A stretch of DNA of 64,000 nucleotides, taken from NCBI RefSeq assembly GCF_020382885.2, contig NC_058498.1:12126501-12190500 (forward strand). Reading direction: 5' to 3'. The notes beneath the pieces were generated by a model that was not told the origin of the DNA, did no database searches, and saw nothing but the letters and a program-made list of their open reading frames with translations. Source of the stretch: Scatophagus argus (taxonomy: Eukaryota > Chordata > Actinopteri > Scatophagidae). Both the position numbers and the translations under genes were made by a program. Positions 38,090 to 50,500 of this stretch are shown piece by piece. The stretch's first letter is position 1, and every line of letters begins with the position of its first letter.

Positions 38090-39380
38090 CTACTCCAGTA
38101 ACTGTGTCTCCTGAACGGGAACTCCTAAGGTTTCAACACGTGTCATTGAATGAGAGGAGGTTGCGTCTTCCGCTGAGGCATTGGGGTCCTGCAGTGAGAG
38201 GGTTTACATCAGAATTACACAAAACCACTCAAATACGTCTCAAACTAATCATAAATCATACATCATCATGTCCACACATCTTGAAATCTAACAGGCTTAA
38301 GATGTGTTATGAATATATACATATATGTCTAAAGTTGTGCATCGGTAAAATGAATCTCATTTAGGTTTGATGCATTTTAAAAGGAACTCACCTGAACACC
38401 AGTTTCTGATGGTCCCCCTTTTGCTTGCTGAGATTTCGAGGCTCTGCCATCATCCTTAGGAAGGTTTTTACTCTCTTTCAGAGGTTCAGTCTTTGACTGA
38501 GATGAATCGGATTTCTTGGTTTTACTTGTTGACTGGGCTGTGTTAGCAGCAGCACTGCTTGCACTTGCTCCTGCTGGCTCCTCTTCTGTGTCTTGCACAT
38601 TTTCATTTTGAGCAGAGAGATTCTGCACTGCCATACATTGCGGAGCATCCGCCTCGTCCTCGCTGAAGGGACGCTCGCCAGTGTGTAATGTCCCCCTGTT
38701 CATCTGGGGTGGCTCTCTCCTGAGTGGCCTCTGATGAACCAGGTTTCTGTTCCCTCTGCCACCATTGCCTTGGTTTAGGTACCGCGGTGCGTCCCCCTCC
38801 CCCACATGGCCATAGTCCTCGATCTCTTGGAGGCGACGCTGTGGTTGCGGTAGCTGGCGAGGAGGTGGATCCCTTCGAGGGCGGCGGAAAGGAGCGGTGA
38901 TGCCATGTTGGAATGCTGCCTGCACACTTCCATAAGTGAAAACCTGTAGAAGAGTGAAATTAATATGGTGTTACAGTGAAACATGATCTGATTTTATTTA
39001 TTGGAATGAGTGTCACTGACAATTTATCAAATATGTAAACTTTATTTATAAAGCGTCTTTATAAACCTCAGTTATGAGATGCTCTGAGGTGGAAACATTT
39101 AAAAAAAAAAAGGTTGGAGAAGCGGCTTGAGATCGGAGCGTTGCCGCCTCGATTCCCCCACCGGACAGGCAGGAAAAATTTGGGTGTGATGGAATGATGA
39201 ATGAGAAAACGTCTCGCAAGTAATATCAGAGGAACACAAATAGAAAATCTGCTTTCATGGTACGAAGCCACTGTTTTAGTTCAGCTGATCTTTTTCCCAA
39301 AGTTTTGATTTCAAGCAGTGAATGTCCTCCCTTAACTGTGAATACCGAAGTCTCCAGTTCCCACACACACCCCCCCCCCC

Positions 39381-39411
<31 letters not shown>

Positions 39412-42400
39412 ACACACACAGAGCCGATGCAGCTGAATTTAGTCCAAAAGTGACTCATAAAACAACCTGATGGTTAAAACTAAAAGCTTAACAAGATTCT
39501 AAAAAGTAATCGCACTATCTGTGAAAAAAGAGCATTCAGAAGAGGTTCACTGGTACACAAAGAAAACCACATTCATGTAGGATCCTTACCACAATGAAGA
39601 GCACAATGCAGAGCACAATAGTGGCAAACACTGGGATCTGAAGGGTTGCTGGCAGATCTTTAAGAAGAGCTCGGATGAAATCACTGATCCCCTCACCAAT
39701 GTGCTTCATTGGCTCTGTGATGAAGGTGACGATGGTAACCGAGATCGCCTGCACAGGGAGGAATGATTAAAATGTGTGCCAACACCACACCCATACAGAT
39801 ATTAAAAACCGGTTTTAAAGTAGTGCAGTTAAGGAAGACCGTTGACAATGAATGGGAAGGAAAAAAAGGAAAATTAATTAATACAAAGCACAATATAAAC
39901 TCAAAACACACAGATGCCATCATACCTTGGTTGGAGGTACCAGCAGAAAGGGGTTGACAAAGAGGACTTCATAGTATTTCTGACAAGGGTCATCTCTAAG
40001 AGTCCAGGTGACCCTGATCCACTCTGCAAGATAAGACAGTAGTAGGTGAGAATCACATCATGTTGTTCACAAAAAAATGCAATAATGTCAGTATTCTAAC
40101 AACTAGCACATAATGACTTCATACAGACACACAGAAACAACAAAGAAAACCTCAAAGACCACAAGAGGTTTTTCTTTTTCGCAAAGCTGACATTTAGAGC
40201 AGATACAGGAGGAGCGATGATGTGCATTATACTCACCTTTCAAGCTATCACTCCAGTCAATTTTCTTCACTCCAGTGCATTTTTCACTGATGCCATCCAG
40301 CTCCACCATCTTTTTTTGGTGTTCAGCAAAGGCAAGCTGGACAAAAAAAAACAATATAATGGTTTAACATACTACTGGTCTTTAAAAAAAAAAAAAAGCT
40401 TAGAATAACAGCAAAACAAGAACAAGGGGAATGAAGGAACTGTTCTTCACCTTGTACAAGTAGAACCAGTTCCACAGAATACTGGTCAAAAAGGCAACAA
40501 TTAACAGTCTCTTGATCTGCACGAACCAGGACACCACTGACCAGAGCTGAGTGCATACAATAGCCACTACGACCAGAACAAAGATCCCCATCTGGAGCAG
40601 AGCGAGAACAGAGTATAACTTGACTGCTTACACAAGAAAGAAAAGCACCTGGAACACAAAATCCACAGAAAAAGCATTTTTTTTATGGTAATAAGAAGTC
40701 TGTGGGCCAAAGAATTATAATAAAAATAGAAATTAGAATATGTCTAAAATATAAAAACAAATATAAAAAAGGTGTTAAAAATAAGTAGCTTGTTTATCTC
40801 CAATCCTAACACCTACGGAGCCTAAAATGATCTTTTACATGATGTTTGAGACTGTAACCCAGTTCAGTGTGCAGCTCAACACAAGAGTGAGAACCGGTCA
40901 AGTGAGCTAGACAGGTAGCTGAGGTGCTGCACAAAGGTTGGAACATCCCAACACAGCAAAGTACTAAGAAAATAAGGAAATACTGGCAGAGGGCAGGCTC
41001 ACTGTGGATACCAACACCACCACACACTTCTAGAGCCTCATAAGTGTTGACTGAGAGAAATTACTTTTGCAGACTGATAAATGAGCTTACTTTTAATATT
41101 GTGTCAAGCTCCACGCCAAAGGTGTCTTCAAAACGCCACTTCCACGCTACATAGTCATGTGGTCTGAGATCCACCAGTATCTGACTGATGGCGTTGTCCA
41201 GAGCACCAGTTCGCCAGCTCTCCTCACCATCCAGGAGGGTCTGAATCTCCGTCGTGGACTGTTTGGACAGTTTGACTTTAGCATCATAGAAGACGTCCGC
41301 AGAGTCACTGGGCTGGGGAGGAAAAGGAAAGCCGCACTATAATGGTGTTCAGTGCACCTGAGTCCTGTCTTAACACTGAACCACAATTCTGTAAGCTTAC
41401 ACAGAGCTTGAAACAATGGGGATATCACATTTAAAACAGAGCATGTTGCCTATGTCAAAGCAAGGCCACATGACGACTATATAAAAGATTTAGTAAAGTA
41501 CGTTTAAGATTAGTAAAGATGTGTTCAAAGAAGGGACAACACAGCATAATACATGTGAAATGATCACGTACCAAACCAACTCTTTGTATTTCCTTCAGGA
41601 GTCTGCTAAGAAATCGCTTGAACACCGGAGAGCACGTAGGCTGCTGTGAGATGAGCTTGATTCTCTCATTTTGTTCTTCAATCTGAACGAAAGCAAAGCA
41701 CAACATCCATGATGCTTAACTGACGCTGTGAAGGGCGGTTTTCTCATTTGCCGTGCAGGGATTCAGCACATTGCTAAAGTGCAATAAGCAGAGCACGTGT
41801 TTGTTTTCAAGAGGACTCGAGCTTGGACTTTCTGACAGAAGGATGAAGAACAAACTGTCTTTCAGACGTCTTGTTTGCAATGCCAACTCGACTTTATTTG
41901 TCATATGGTTAAGTCAACACGGGTAAACAATACAATGAGATGCGTTGGATGAGAAATGTTCCTAAATGTTGTGTTTCTGTGAGTGTTGTTCGTTTTATTT
42001 TTTGAATGTTCTCTTAAATGCTGTCAGTTTTGCCATCTGCTCATATCTGGTGTTATGACTCCTGAATGTTTCAAGATAAAATTGTCCAAAATCGGGTGAT
42101 AAATGTATGCAGTAAAATCAATGGCATAAACATTTGTTTAAAAAACTGAGTCAATTCAGTGACTTCCACTGATGCATCACCACTTACAAGGTCAGGCGAG
42201 GAAAATTACATTTATTCATTACGGTTTGAATCAGCCAGAAATGAAAGATTTTAAGGATTTAATTGCCATTATCTACTCAGGACACCGTGTGGTATAGCTA
42301 TACATACACTGTATTCCGATACCTGCTTTCCTCAGAAGAACTTCTAACAAATGCTAAATATACCCTTTAACCTCTAACCTTTTTATGTAGATCCACTATT

Positions 42401-42731
42401 TCTTTCTCACAAGGCGTCTGCTGGCTGGAGTCCTCATTATACGCTCTTCTTACTGTTGGCACATTGGGGTAGTTTGCTGGCTGTAAGGCATACAATACAC
42501 ATGTTTTTACCTCGGGACATACAGGACGACAGCGCTGTTAGTAAAAGCCATACGGTCAGGGTAACGTCGAACCTCTGCGGGCTTCCTCATCGTCTTGGTG
42601 CTTGCGTCGTAGTTGAGCATGTCGTAAGGGTCTATCCAGTCGTCTTCCACTTGCTGTTCCGTGGCAGCCAGCGACAAGTAGCATACCAGCACAGTGAGGA
42701 GCATCCCAGCGGGGAGAGGAGGGCACTTCAT
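38090..42731 (-). CDS. clcc1: Chloride channel CLIC-like protein 1
   Basis: ER-membrane chloride-conducting protein. Coding exons in transcript order: 42731-42554, 42476-42379, 41682-41572, 41312-41091, 40591-40451, 40336-40237, 40023-39926, 39748-39590, 38943-38392, 38188-38090; total 1758 bp, 585 aa. Evidence: signal peptide ([13 protein letters not shown]), then [13 protein letters not shown] and TMRKP, both CLCC1 hallmarks; an exon with [13 protein letters not shown] and [11 protein letters not shown]; two membrane segments in the exon at 40591-40451 and a third in 39748-39590 ([13 protein letters not shown]); [21 protein letters not shown] spans the exon before; then a long low-complexity Ser/Lys/Glu-rich cytosolic tail. 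The exon 1 to exon 2 join is ambiguous: the frame requires a phase-1 donor (GACC|GTATGG) with acceptor CCAG|CAAAC, or a weaker phase-0 pair. The last exon (DPNASAEDA...) is supported by frame and splice sites only; read-through of the preceding donor would end after VSSF instead. Confidence 0.93.
39370..39420. repeat. Poly-C (28) followed by (CA)n in a clcc1 intron
   Basis: Plus-strand C run at 39370-39397, then CA units to 39420. Because clcc1 is on the minus strand, the pre-mRNA carries a G run of about 28, a potential RNA G-quadruplex, inside the intron before the large C-terminal exon. Confidence 0.9.
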
Positions 42732-43051
42732 CCGACTAACCGTCCAGCGCTCAAGTTAGTTAGCTAGCTGGAGCGGTGGACTCCCACAACAAGAAGAGCA
42801 CCGGACGAGTGAAGCAAATACTGAAATGCAGCTAACGTCAGCTGCTGTGCTATCACCTCAAACCCACCAACTCAAACCTAGCTTTTGGATTCTGTGAGAT
42901 GAGAATTATACGATGAATGTTGCACTCTTTCGATTCGTACGCGTCGCACGCTGCGTCTCGACCTCGCCGGATTATCGTTGCCCGTAGCATAACATCAGAG
43001 CAAGGCGAGATCGGGTCTGACAGAAGCATAATCGGCATCATATGCGATGAC

Positions 43052-43063
43052 CGCGCCTGCGCA
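43052..43063. promoter_or_regulatory. clcc1: NRF1-like site in the clcc1 promoter
   Basis: CGCGCCTGCGCA closely matches the palindromic NRF1 consensus (TGCGCATGCGCA type). It lies about 320 bp upstream of the clcc1 ATG and 80 bp from a ZNF143-like site, a combination common in housekeeping promoters. Confidence 0.5.
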
Positions 43064-43141
43064 GATCTGTCTTAAATCGAACGTACCTAAAATGTGCCGC
43101 TTTACGACACGACCTGCAACCTAACGTTCCGTAAAGCCTCA

Positions 43142-43154
43142 TGGGAAATGTAGT
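43142..43154 (-). promoter_or_regulatory. clcc1: ZNF143/Staf-like site
   Basis: Reads ACTACATTTCCCA on the minus strand, one base from the Staf/ZNF143 core ACTACAATTCCCA. Located in the putative clcc1 promoter. Such sites often mark bidirectional promoters, but I see no gene starting on the plus strand here. Confidence 0.55.
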
Positions 43155-44164
43155 TTTTAGAGAAAGAGGCGCACAGAAGCGGCAGCCAAAGTCTGTTCTC
43201 CCTTCAACCAACGGTACAGACTCTAGCCAGTACAAGTACAATACTCGGTACCCAAGAAAAGTAAGCATCCTAAATATTATAGTAGCTGCTAAAGAATTAG
43301 AGAAAAACTCACCGTATCAATGTGTTATTTGTTTTTTCTGACTCGTAGTAGTAGGAATTTGTAGTTTAATCAGTGCATCGTATTTTAGGAGCTCATCATA
43401 TGTTTGGGAGTAAAATGTTAATCTGCAAATAGAATAGCAACGAAAATACACGAGCATAATGCAAATACCTAAGAACTGTAGGTCACTCAGCTAAATAGTT
43501 AGGCAACAAGTTTTGTTTTGTTCATCTAATATTTGTAATTATGTTTGTTTGTTATATCATTTATGAATCACCAAAAATGAGAGAGTGTATAAAAATAGCT
43601 ATAATTTCTAAATGCTTAATGCCACGCTTTGATTCAGTTGTTTGCTGTCAACCTGGTCTGATTGTGAGATCAATATTTTTTGGCCTTTTAATTTAACAAT
43701 TTTGAATTTGACTTTTGCATTCCAGGATCAGCCTAAACTGCTAAAACTACCACGATCACAAACAACCACAATCCTAATTTACTAACATCAAGATTACAGA
43801 TAACTATAGATTCAACGTAGAAATATGTAACAGTAAATATATGCACCCTGTATCCTCTTTACTCTGAAACCTGACAAGATGAAAAGTGACGATTTGCACA
43901 TTTGGAGCCATACAATTTGCCTCATGACTGCTGCATCTGGACAATGAGTCTCATAGAGTAAACCATTATTTTTCACTGCTCATTTTCTTTTCCAGATATA
44001 AAGTGACTTTTGCAGTTCAGAACTCACATCACTTGACTCAGACACTTCAGTCACAAAGCATAATCAATATCCTCTGGCAGGAAATTAAGCTTCTCAAAAA
44101 CTAACCTGCACCTCCATCACTAAAACAGACAAGTACTGATTCAACAACTCATTCAAACAAAACA

Positions 44165-44170
44165 TTTATT
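44165..44170 (-). terminator. ftsj3: Probable ftsj3 polyadenylation signal
   Basis: AATAAA on the minus strand about 380 bp downstream of the ftsj3 stop codon. It is the first clear canonical signal past the coding region noticed by eye. Confidence 0.5.
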
Positions 44171-44548
44171 GCAAAGATGTGTATATAATATTTACAATAT
44201 TGATACCAACGTTTCTAGAAAACACAATGTTTTGTTATTATGTTTCACTTGATTTACCGCAATTTGCAATTCATCCGTTCAATAACTCTTCGTTCACTGT
44301 CATTTAAATACCTCCAGAAGATGTCTCAAGTGTCCTGGAGTTTAAGGAACCTCACCAAAGGCTGCTAAAAAGAGAGCATCCCTGTGAAAGTTCATCTTGG
44401 CTCGTGTACGTGGCACAGGAGCCTGAACAGCGGCAGGAATCTCAGCTCACCAAGCTGAATAAATGCTCGCCTGCAACTTGAGACCGGGCAATGTGTAATA
44501 ACGTTAGAAATGCAGGATTGTGATACTTTTGTGGATTCAGAAATATCT

Positions 44549-47500
44549 TCATTTCCGTCCTTTACCACTCTTCAGCCCTCCTTTTCCACCCCTCGACTGT
44601 CCTGTTTTTCCTTTGCCGCCTTTTCCCTTGCCCCCTTTAGCACGCTGTTCTTTCCTCTGCATTCCCCGCATGTCTTTCTTCATGCGACTGTCCACCACTT
44701 TGAAGGCTCCCTTGACGCCAGGGGGCCGTCGCACCTTCTTGCCAGCTCCCCTTTTGGACACAACGTATGTCACTTCTCTCTTCTCCTTCCCAAGACCTGC
44801 TTTCTTGTAGATACTGAAGGAATTGGGGGGGGGGGACAAGACAAAGTGATTGAAATTGTATTATTGCTGGTACGTCAGTCAGCCGATACGATGCAAAGCA
44901 TTTCCTACAGATGTGACGTCATACCTCTTCAGCTGGGCCATTTTCTCCCTCTCTGAGATGTCCACTGTGTTGACGACCGCCTCTGCTTTCTTTTTAGCCT
45001 GCTCCATCTTCTTCAGCATCTGGAAAAGTCACAGAGAAACCAAGAAATTCACAAAAACATTTTGTTGGTCTTAAAAACAGCTGCAATGATTCCAATCACA
45101 ATCCAGTTCAGTTTAACGTCGGATCACCTTAAACTCTTCATCACCACTACACTTTTCTCTGTTCTTACCCTCCTCTTCTTCCTGGCTTTGGCCTCAGCAA
45201 CTCGTTTGATGGGTCGAGCGTCGATCTCCTTCCACTTCTCTTTGTACTCCTCCACCATCTCCCTGGTGACCGGCACCGGCTTCTTCCGGTGTTTCCGTTC
45301 GTCGTCCAGAAACCACTCCGGTACCTCCCACGGCTGCTCCGAGCTCGCAAACCTGCAGGAGCATCCAGTCAGCATACGGCACACGCACATAATGCATTTT
45401 TACTTCTTGTGGAAAGTATTTTGACTAACCTGCACAACAGCAAAAATATGAAAAAACCTTCTTTCACTGTTCATTGTAATAAAGGAACACGCGACTCAGT
45501 CCAACTGTGTGGCTCATTTATGGTATGATTTTTGCTTAGTTTTTGACAACAGTGGAGCTCACTGGCACAGACTGAGCTGAACATCAGGTTTAGGCAACAC
45601 AGGCAATGCTTTTAAGTAGGATCAATACATGATTCATCCTCACTGAATTTACTGACACTAAGAAAATTTCACCACCACTTCACCCTCTAATGACTATAAC
45701 TGAGACACACAAACAAACCTGTGGAAGGAGCCGTCCAACAGGTCCCTGGCTGTCTTCTTGGATGTGGCGATCTGACAGCCCAGGGCCAGGCCTTCTGCAT
45801 CCAGGATCCTGGCTTTCTTACCTGAGCGCACACACACACACACACCACAAATGTCCACAAAGTTAGGCAAAAACACAAAGCTGAAGTACCTCTACTGGCT
45901 GCATTTCCACACACGCAAGAGTTTTAATCTGCTTTTGAGATGGTTAACCCTGGTGTTATGAGTTCAGCAGCTTGCACATGTTAAGACCTCTTCAGGATGG
46001 AGATCACCAACTAAACACCTGAAATTTAAAATGTCTCTCATACTCACTGGTACTTTCAACAGGAACAACCTGGAAGTCATCGTCATCAGCTGCTCCCAAC
46101 ATCCCACCAGCCCCTTTGGCCTGCTTCATCCTCGTGATCTCACTGGAACAAGCACCATAATACTGACTGAGCGTTTACTTACAGACTTGTTTAGCTGTCA
46201 ATAATGTGAATCAAAGCAGATTCATTATATGATATTTTGAAGGAAAGAGTGAATGAGGTTTTACTTCTCATCATCGCTGCTGTCGTCCGAGTCGCTGTCA
46301 CTCTCCTTTGCAGCTTCCTGTGAGGGTCCCGCCTTCCCTTCCTCTGGTGAGGCAGACTCCTCCTGGCCTTCCACCTCCTCCTCCTCCTCCTCTTTCTCTT
46401 CAGCTTTCCTCTTTTTGCCTTTTTCTACAAAAGGGTCCAAATTTGCCATTTTCTGTTAGTCCCAGTTTTAGGAGAGCTACTATCCTTTTTAAAGTGTCTT
46501 TTTAAGATGAAAATGCGTGAACAGATGAATGAGAAACAGAGCAGACGGTTACCGGTTTGTTTATTCTGAAGCCACTCGGTCTGTCGAAGCTCGCTGTCGG
46601 CGTCTCCTTCCAGGTTGATTTCAGAGAAGATGCTCTGCAGAGGCAAAGGACGGTGGGATCAAAGGTCAGAGGTGGCACAGATATAAACTCACTTGTAATA
46701 AGGCATGAGGGAGATCAGCAATGAAACCAGTTTGTGTTAACTGTCAACCTGAACATTGTATGATATACCTTGCTGAACCACAGGTTGGTCTCCCGTTCTT
46801 TCTTCTCATCTTTTCCCTCCAGTTCCACCAGCAGGCCACTTTCCTCCCCTTCACCCTGCTCCTCTTCAACAGTGAATTTTACTCTGGAATAACACAAATA
46901 AGTAGATAATCAAGAACTCAAAAAGACAATTTGAAAAAGATGTCCCCAACCCCAGCCACATTTTTGAACAGCAGGATGCTTCTTGGTCTGAATGGCCACT
47001 TACTTCTTCTTTGGTGCTTTCCTGTCCAGCTCTTTCTGTCTCTCCTCCACCTCTTCCATGTCTTCATCATCTAAATCGGAGGCCAGGGACATTTTATCTG
47101 AATCGTCGTCCTCTTCGTCAGATAGGTGGAGGTCGTCGTCTCCATCAACCAGGGTGTCTGCTGCCTGCATGTCCCCCTTGGAAATATCAGCCAGCACCTG
47201 ATGGAGGGAGATGAGTATCAAAGGAACATCAAATTGGCCTTAATATAAACATTGATCAGCCCAGAAACTGCAAACTAATTTCAGCTAACAGCTTTAAGTA
47301 TCCTACAGAAATACATCTACATATGCAAATGTTTGCCAGCCCAGACCAAGTGAGTGATTGATATCTGCTTGTCTGTCATTTTCACCTTTTGCTTATTGAC
47401 GGTGCCGAGGGAGAACAAGGATGAGTCGTTTGTATCTGCTATGGAGACGCCGGGTAGGTCCATCTTCAGCTCCACCCTCTCCCTCTGCTTCCTCCGCTCC

Positions 47501-50500
47501 TTCAGCAGCTTCCTCTTCTTCCTGATGGAGCACCACAGTTACACAAACTCTGTTTTCCTAAAAAGTGTGAAAACAACGAGTCCCAGCTCCCACTAAAGCC
47601 ACATGAAGAGAAACAGGTTGACAGGTTGTCAGCAATAATACTTATTAAAGCTGTCTGCGTGGGATGTAGCAACTTTATACTACTAACATAAAACTACAAT
47701 GATGCTCTTTAATGTGAGCATGGAGAGGTTTTCAAGGAAATTCAGGACAAAAAGCACAAGACAAGAAGGCACCATAACTCATAAAGCAAGCAACAAATGT
47801 ACACATGAAATTACAGAAGAAAATAAAATCCTCAGTACAAAGAAAACTAATCCTGCGACGCACCGTTTGAGCTCAGCCACCTCCTCGGCTTTCAGTTCGG
47901 CCAGTTTCTTCTCCATTTCTGCCTCCTCGTCCTCCTCTTCCTGCTTCTGTTCTTTCTTATGGTCTGCTTCGTCCTCTGAACCACCCTCTTCTTCATCAGA
48001 ACTTAAGCTTAAAAAGAAAAAAAAGGCAGGATTTTTTAGAAAAAAAATCTGCTGTCTTGCAAAGACAAAAATTATTTCAGTGGCTATTTGTCGATTTGCT
48101 GTAAAGAACTTACTTGATCTCCTGGTCGAGCTGTTTGGCCTCCGTCTTCAGTTTTTTTGCCAAATATCTCCTCAGCTTGGACCTCCAGTTCAGCAGCAGG
48201 CTGCAGATATGAGGATGGAGTGCTTGAATCATGCTAGAATCACTCATCATGTATGTTTGTTGTTCGAACCAACACTTGTTCACACTATGCCTAAACCTCA
48301 GCAGTGAGCGATGGAAAAGACCTACCGCAGGTCTTTGCGGCCCAAGACTTTGATGTCACTACAGCACTCCTTTATCTCAGCGCTCGTGGCCGAGTGAGAC
48401 TCGAGGTCTTTGTTGTCAAAGGTGATCTGAATGAAGAGGACAAATTAAAATAAATAAATAAATCAGGAATGCTTTTGTGTATTTTGATATTTGCACATTG
48501 TACCGTTAACTGTAATGTCAACTAATGGGGCCCAGGATGATTGATCCTGATCCTTCTTTTACTTTCCTCAACATCTTTGACAGGTTGAAGCAGCAGAAAT
48601 CTCACCTCACTGGTTTTGCTCAGGAAGTCTACAGGGTTTTCAGCTTTCAGAAACTGTGTCACTGTGAAACTGTGGAAGAGTGTCAGATCGCCATCTGCGT
48701 ATCCCTCCGCCTGGAAAAGAGGAGCAGCTGCTCAGTCAGCAATGCGTGCAATATCTGGAGTCAAATGTTGAGTCCAAAGCAAACATCATAATATTTGAGA
48801 GTGAGAATTATCACACCATGGCAGTAATTACAGGGAATCAAGAGGGAGCTGAGTTTGGTGTTCCTATTGTGACTAAACAGCTGACATGAAATGATATACT
48901 AAACACTTCATATAGAATTCCACCATACAGTGTACATGCCTTTGGTTTCTTGACAGGAATCAGCTCCTTGACAGTTTTGGCCTGCACCTCCACCTCTTTG
49001 AACGCATGCTTGGGGTCAAAGAACTTACTGTCGATTTTGTCTGGAGCAACAAAACCTGGAGAGGAAAGAAAAAACTTTGCTTCAGATGTCAGGGTGCTTT
49101 TTTCCCTTTTCGACACAAATGGCTATGTGTAGCTGCCACTGACCATGACAGACAACAAAGATCTCAGCTGACTCGTTCCTAGACGCTTGCGGCTTGGTGG
49201 CCTGCACCTTCTTGAAGAACTGCTGGAAGATCCAGAGCAGCGGCTGGTAGTCTTTGGAGCGGAAGACCTTGGTGACAAAAGTGCCACCTTTGGTCAGAAA
49301 CTCACAGGCCAACTTCAGGGCCATGAGGGTCAAATGAGCTGGGGATGAAGTGGAGAACAAAGTGAGATTTTTGGGACATTACAACAGGTGGCTGTGCCCC
49401 TTATAAAATACACACATATGTGACTGGGACACAAATCTCATTTTCCTTTCAAACTAGATGCAAACATTGTACCAAGATGGGATTTTATGCATGAATAATT
49501 TTGGACACACGGAACTTGTTAATAATCATATTACTTACTGCTATATTAAGGGACAAAATTGCTTAATACTGACTGAGTGTGTTTAAAATTTCAGTCTAAT
49601 ATCTTGAAATTTGTCCTCAAGTGACACCTACCTTGTGAGAAAGCATCATGTTGCCAGTTGGCTCCCACATTGGGGGCTCCATCGTTTAACACAACGTCAG
49701 CCTTCCAAGTCTGCAGTTCTTTTCGTAAAGCCTTCACAAGGGACAGACAGTGTTTCACTTTAAAAAAACATCTTAAGAAATGTCCTGTAGTTTATTAGAG
49801 AAATATGTTGATTGCTAAACAGTGCAGCTGTCTAACGCCATGATAAAACCATCTATGACTCTAATGACAAATTATTTATTGAGCTATTTATTTTGTGTGT
49901 GTATCAGTATATGCAGCACTAAACTCTGCAGCAGCTTACTCACCTGTCTGCATTTCTCAGTGGTGATGTCTTCTTGCAGTGTCACCACATTGGGGATGGG
50001 CTTGATGGGCACCAGGTCAACACCTGACAGGAGGAAACACTTACTGAAAGAACTTTTCTCACAGCAGTTCAGTAATCAAAATTAGCACCTGAAAAACTGG
50101 CTTCTCCAATCTCACAGATGAGAAAAAACCTGATGAATTTAAAAGCCAGTTTTCCAAGTTTCCTAGATAACTGACAACTTTTGAAATGAATTTTTAACAG
50201 ATGACTTTACACTCACCAATAATGAGACTTGATACAGGCATAAACTTGGACGCCACCTGCAACCTGCAAGGAGTTTTTGCATCATGAGTGTATGTACTGG
50301 GCTACTAATTCTACGCATGACAGCAAATTTGTCTCTTTGGGAAGAGCATACAAGTACATAATCAAAAGATAAGATAAGAACTTTATTGATCTCCCCGCAG
50401 GATATTGTTGTGCCAGGGTTGCAGTACAAGGTGTTAAGTGCCATTTTGGACTAATACCAGTATCACACCTAATCTGTTTGGAAAGTTCCTGCTACTGTTA

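Larger units (their letters stand above)
42732..44548. other. Spacer between clcc1 and ftsj3
   Basis: Contains the clcc1 5' UTR and promoter at the left (42732-43160) and the ftsj3 3' UTR at the right (to 44165 or so). The middle is AT-rich with no recognisable gene on either strand. Confidence 0.55.

Noticed and set aside
47699-48307. Long plus-strand open frame (about 202 codons)
   Set aside because: It runs antisense through two ftsj3 exons and introns, is Ser/Lys-biased because it reads acidic coiled-coil codons backwards, and has no family resemblance.
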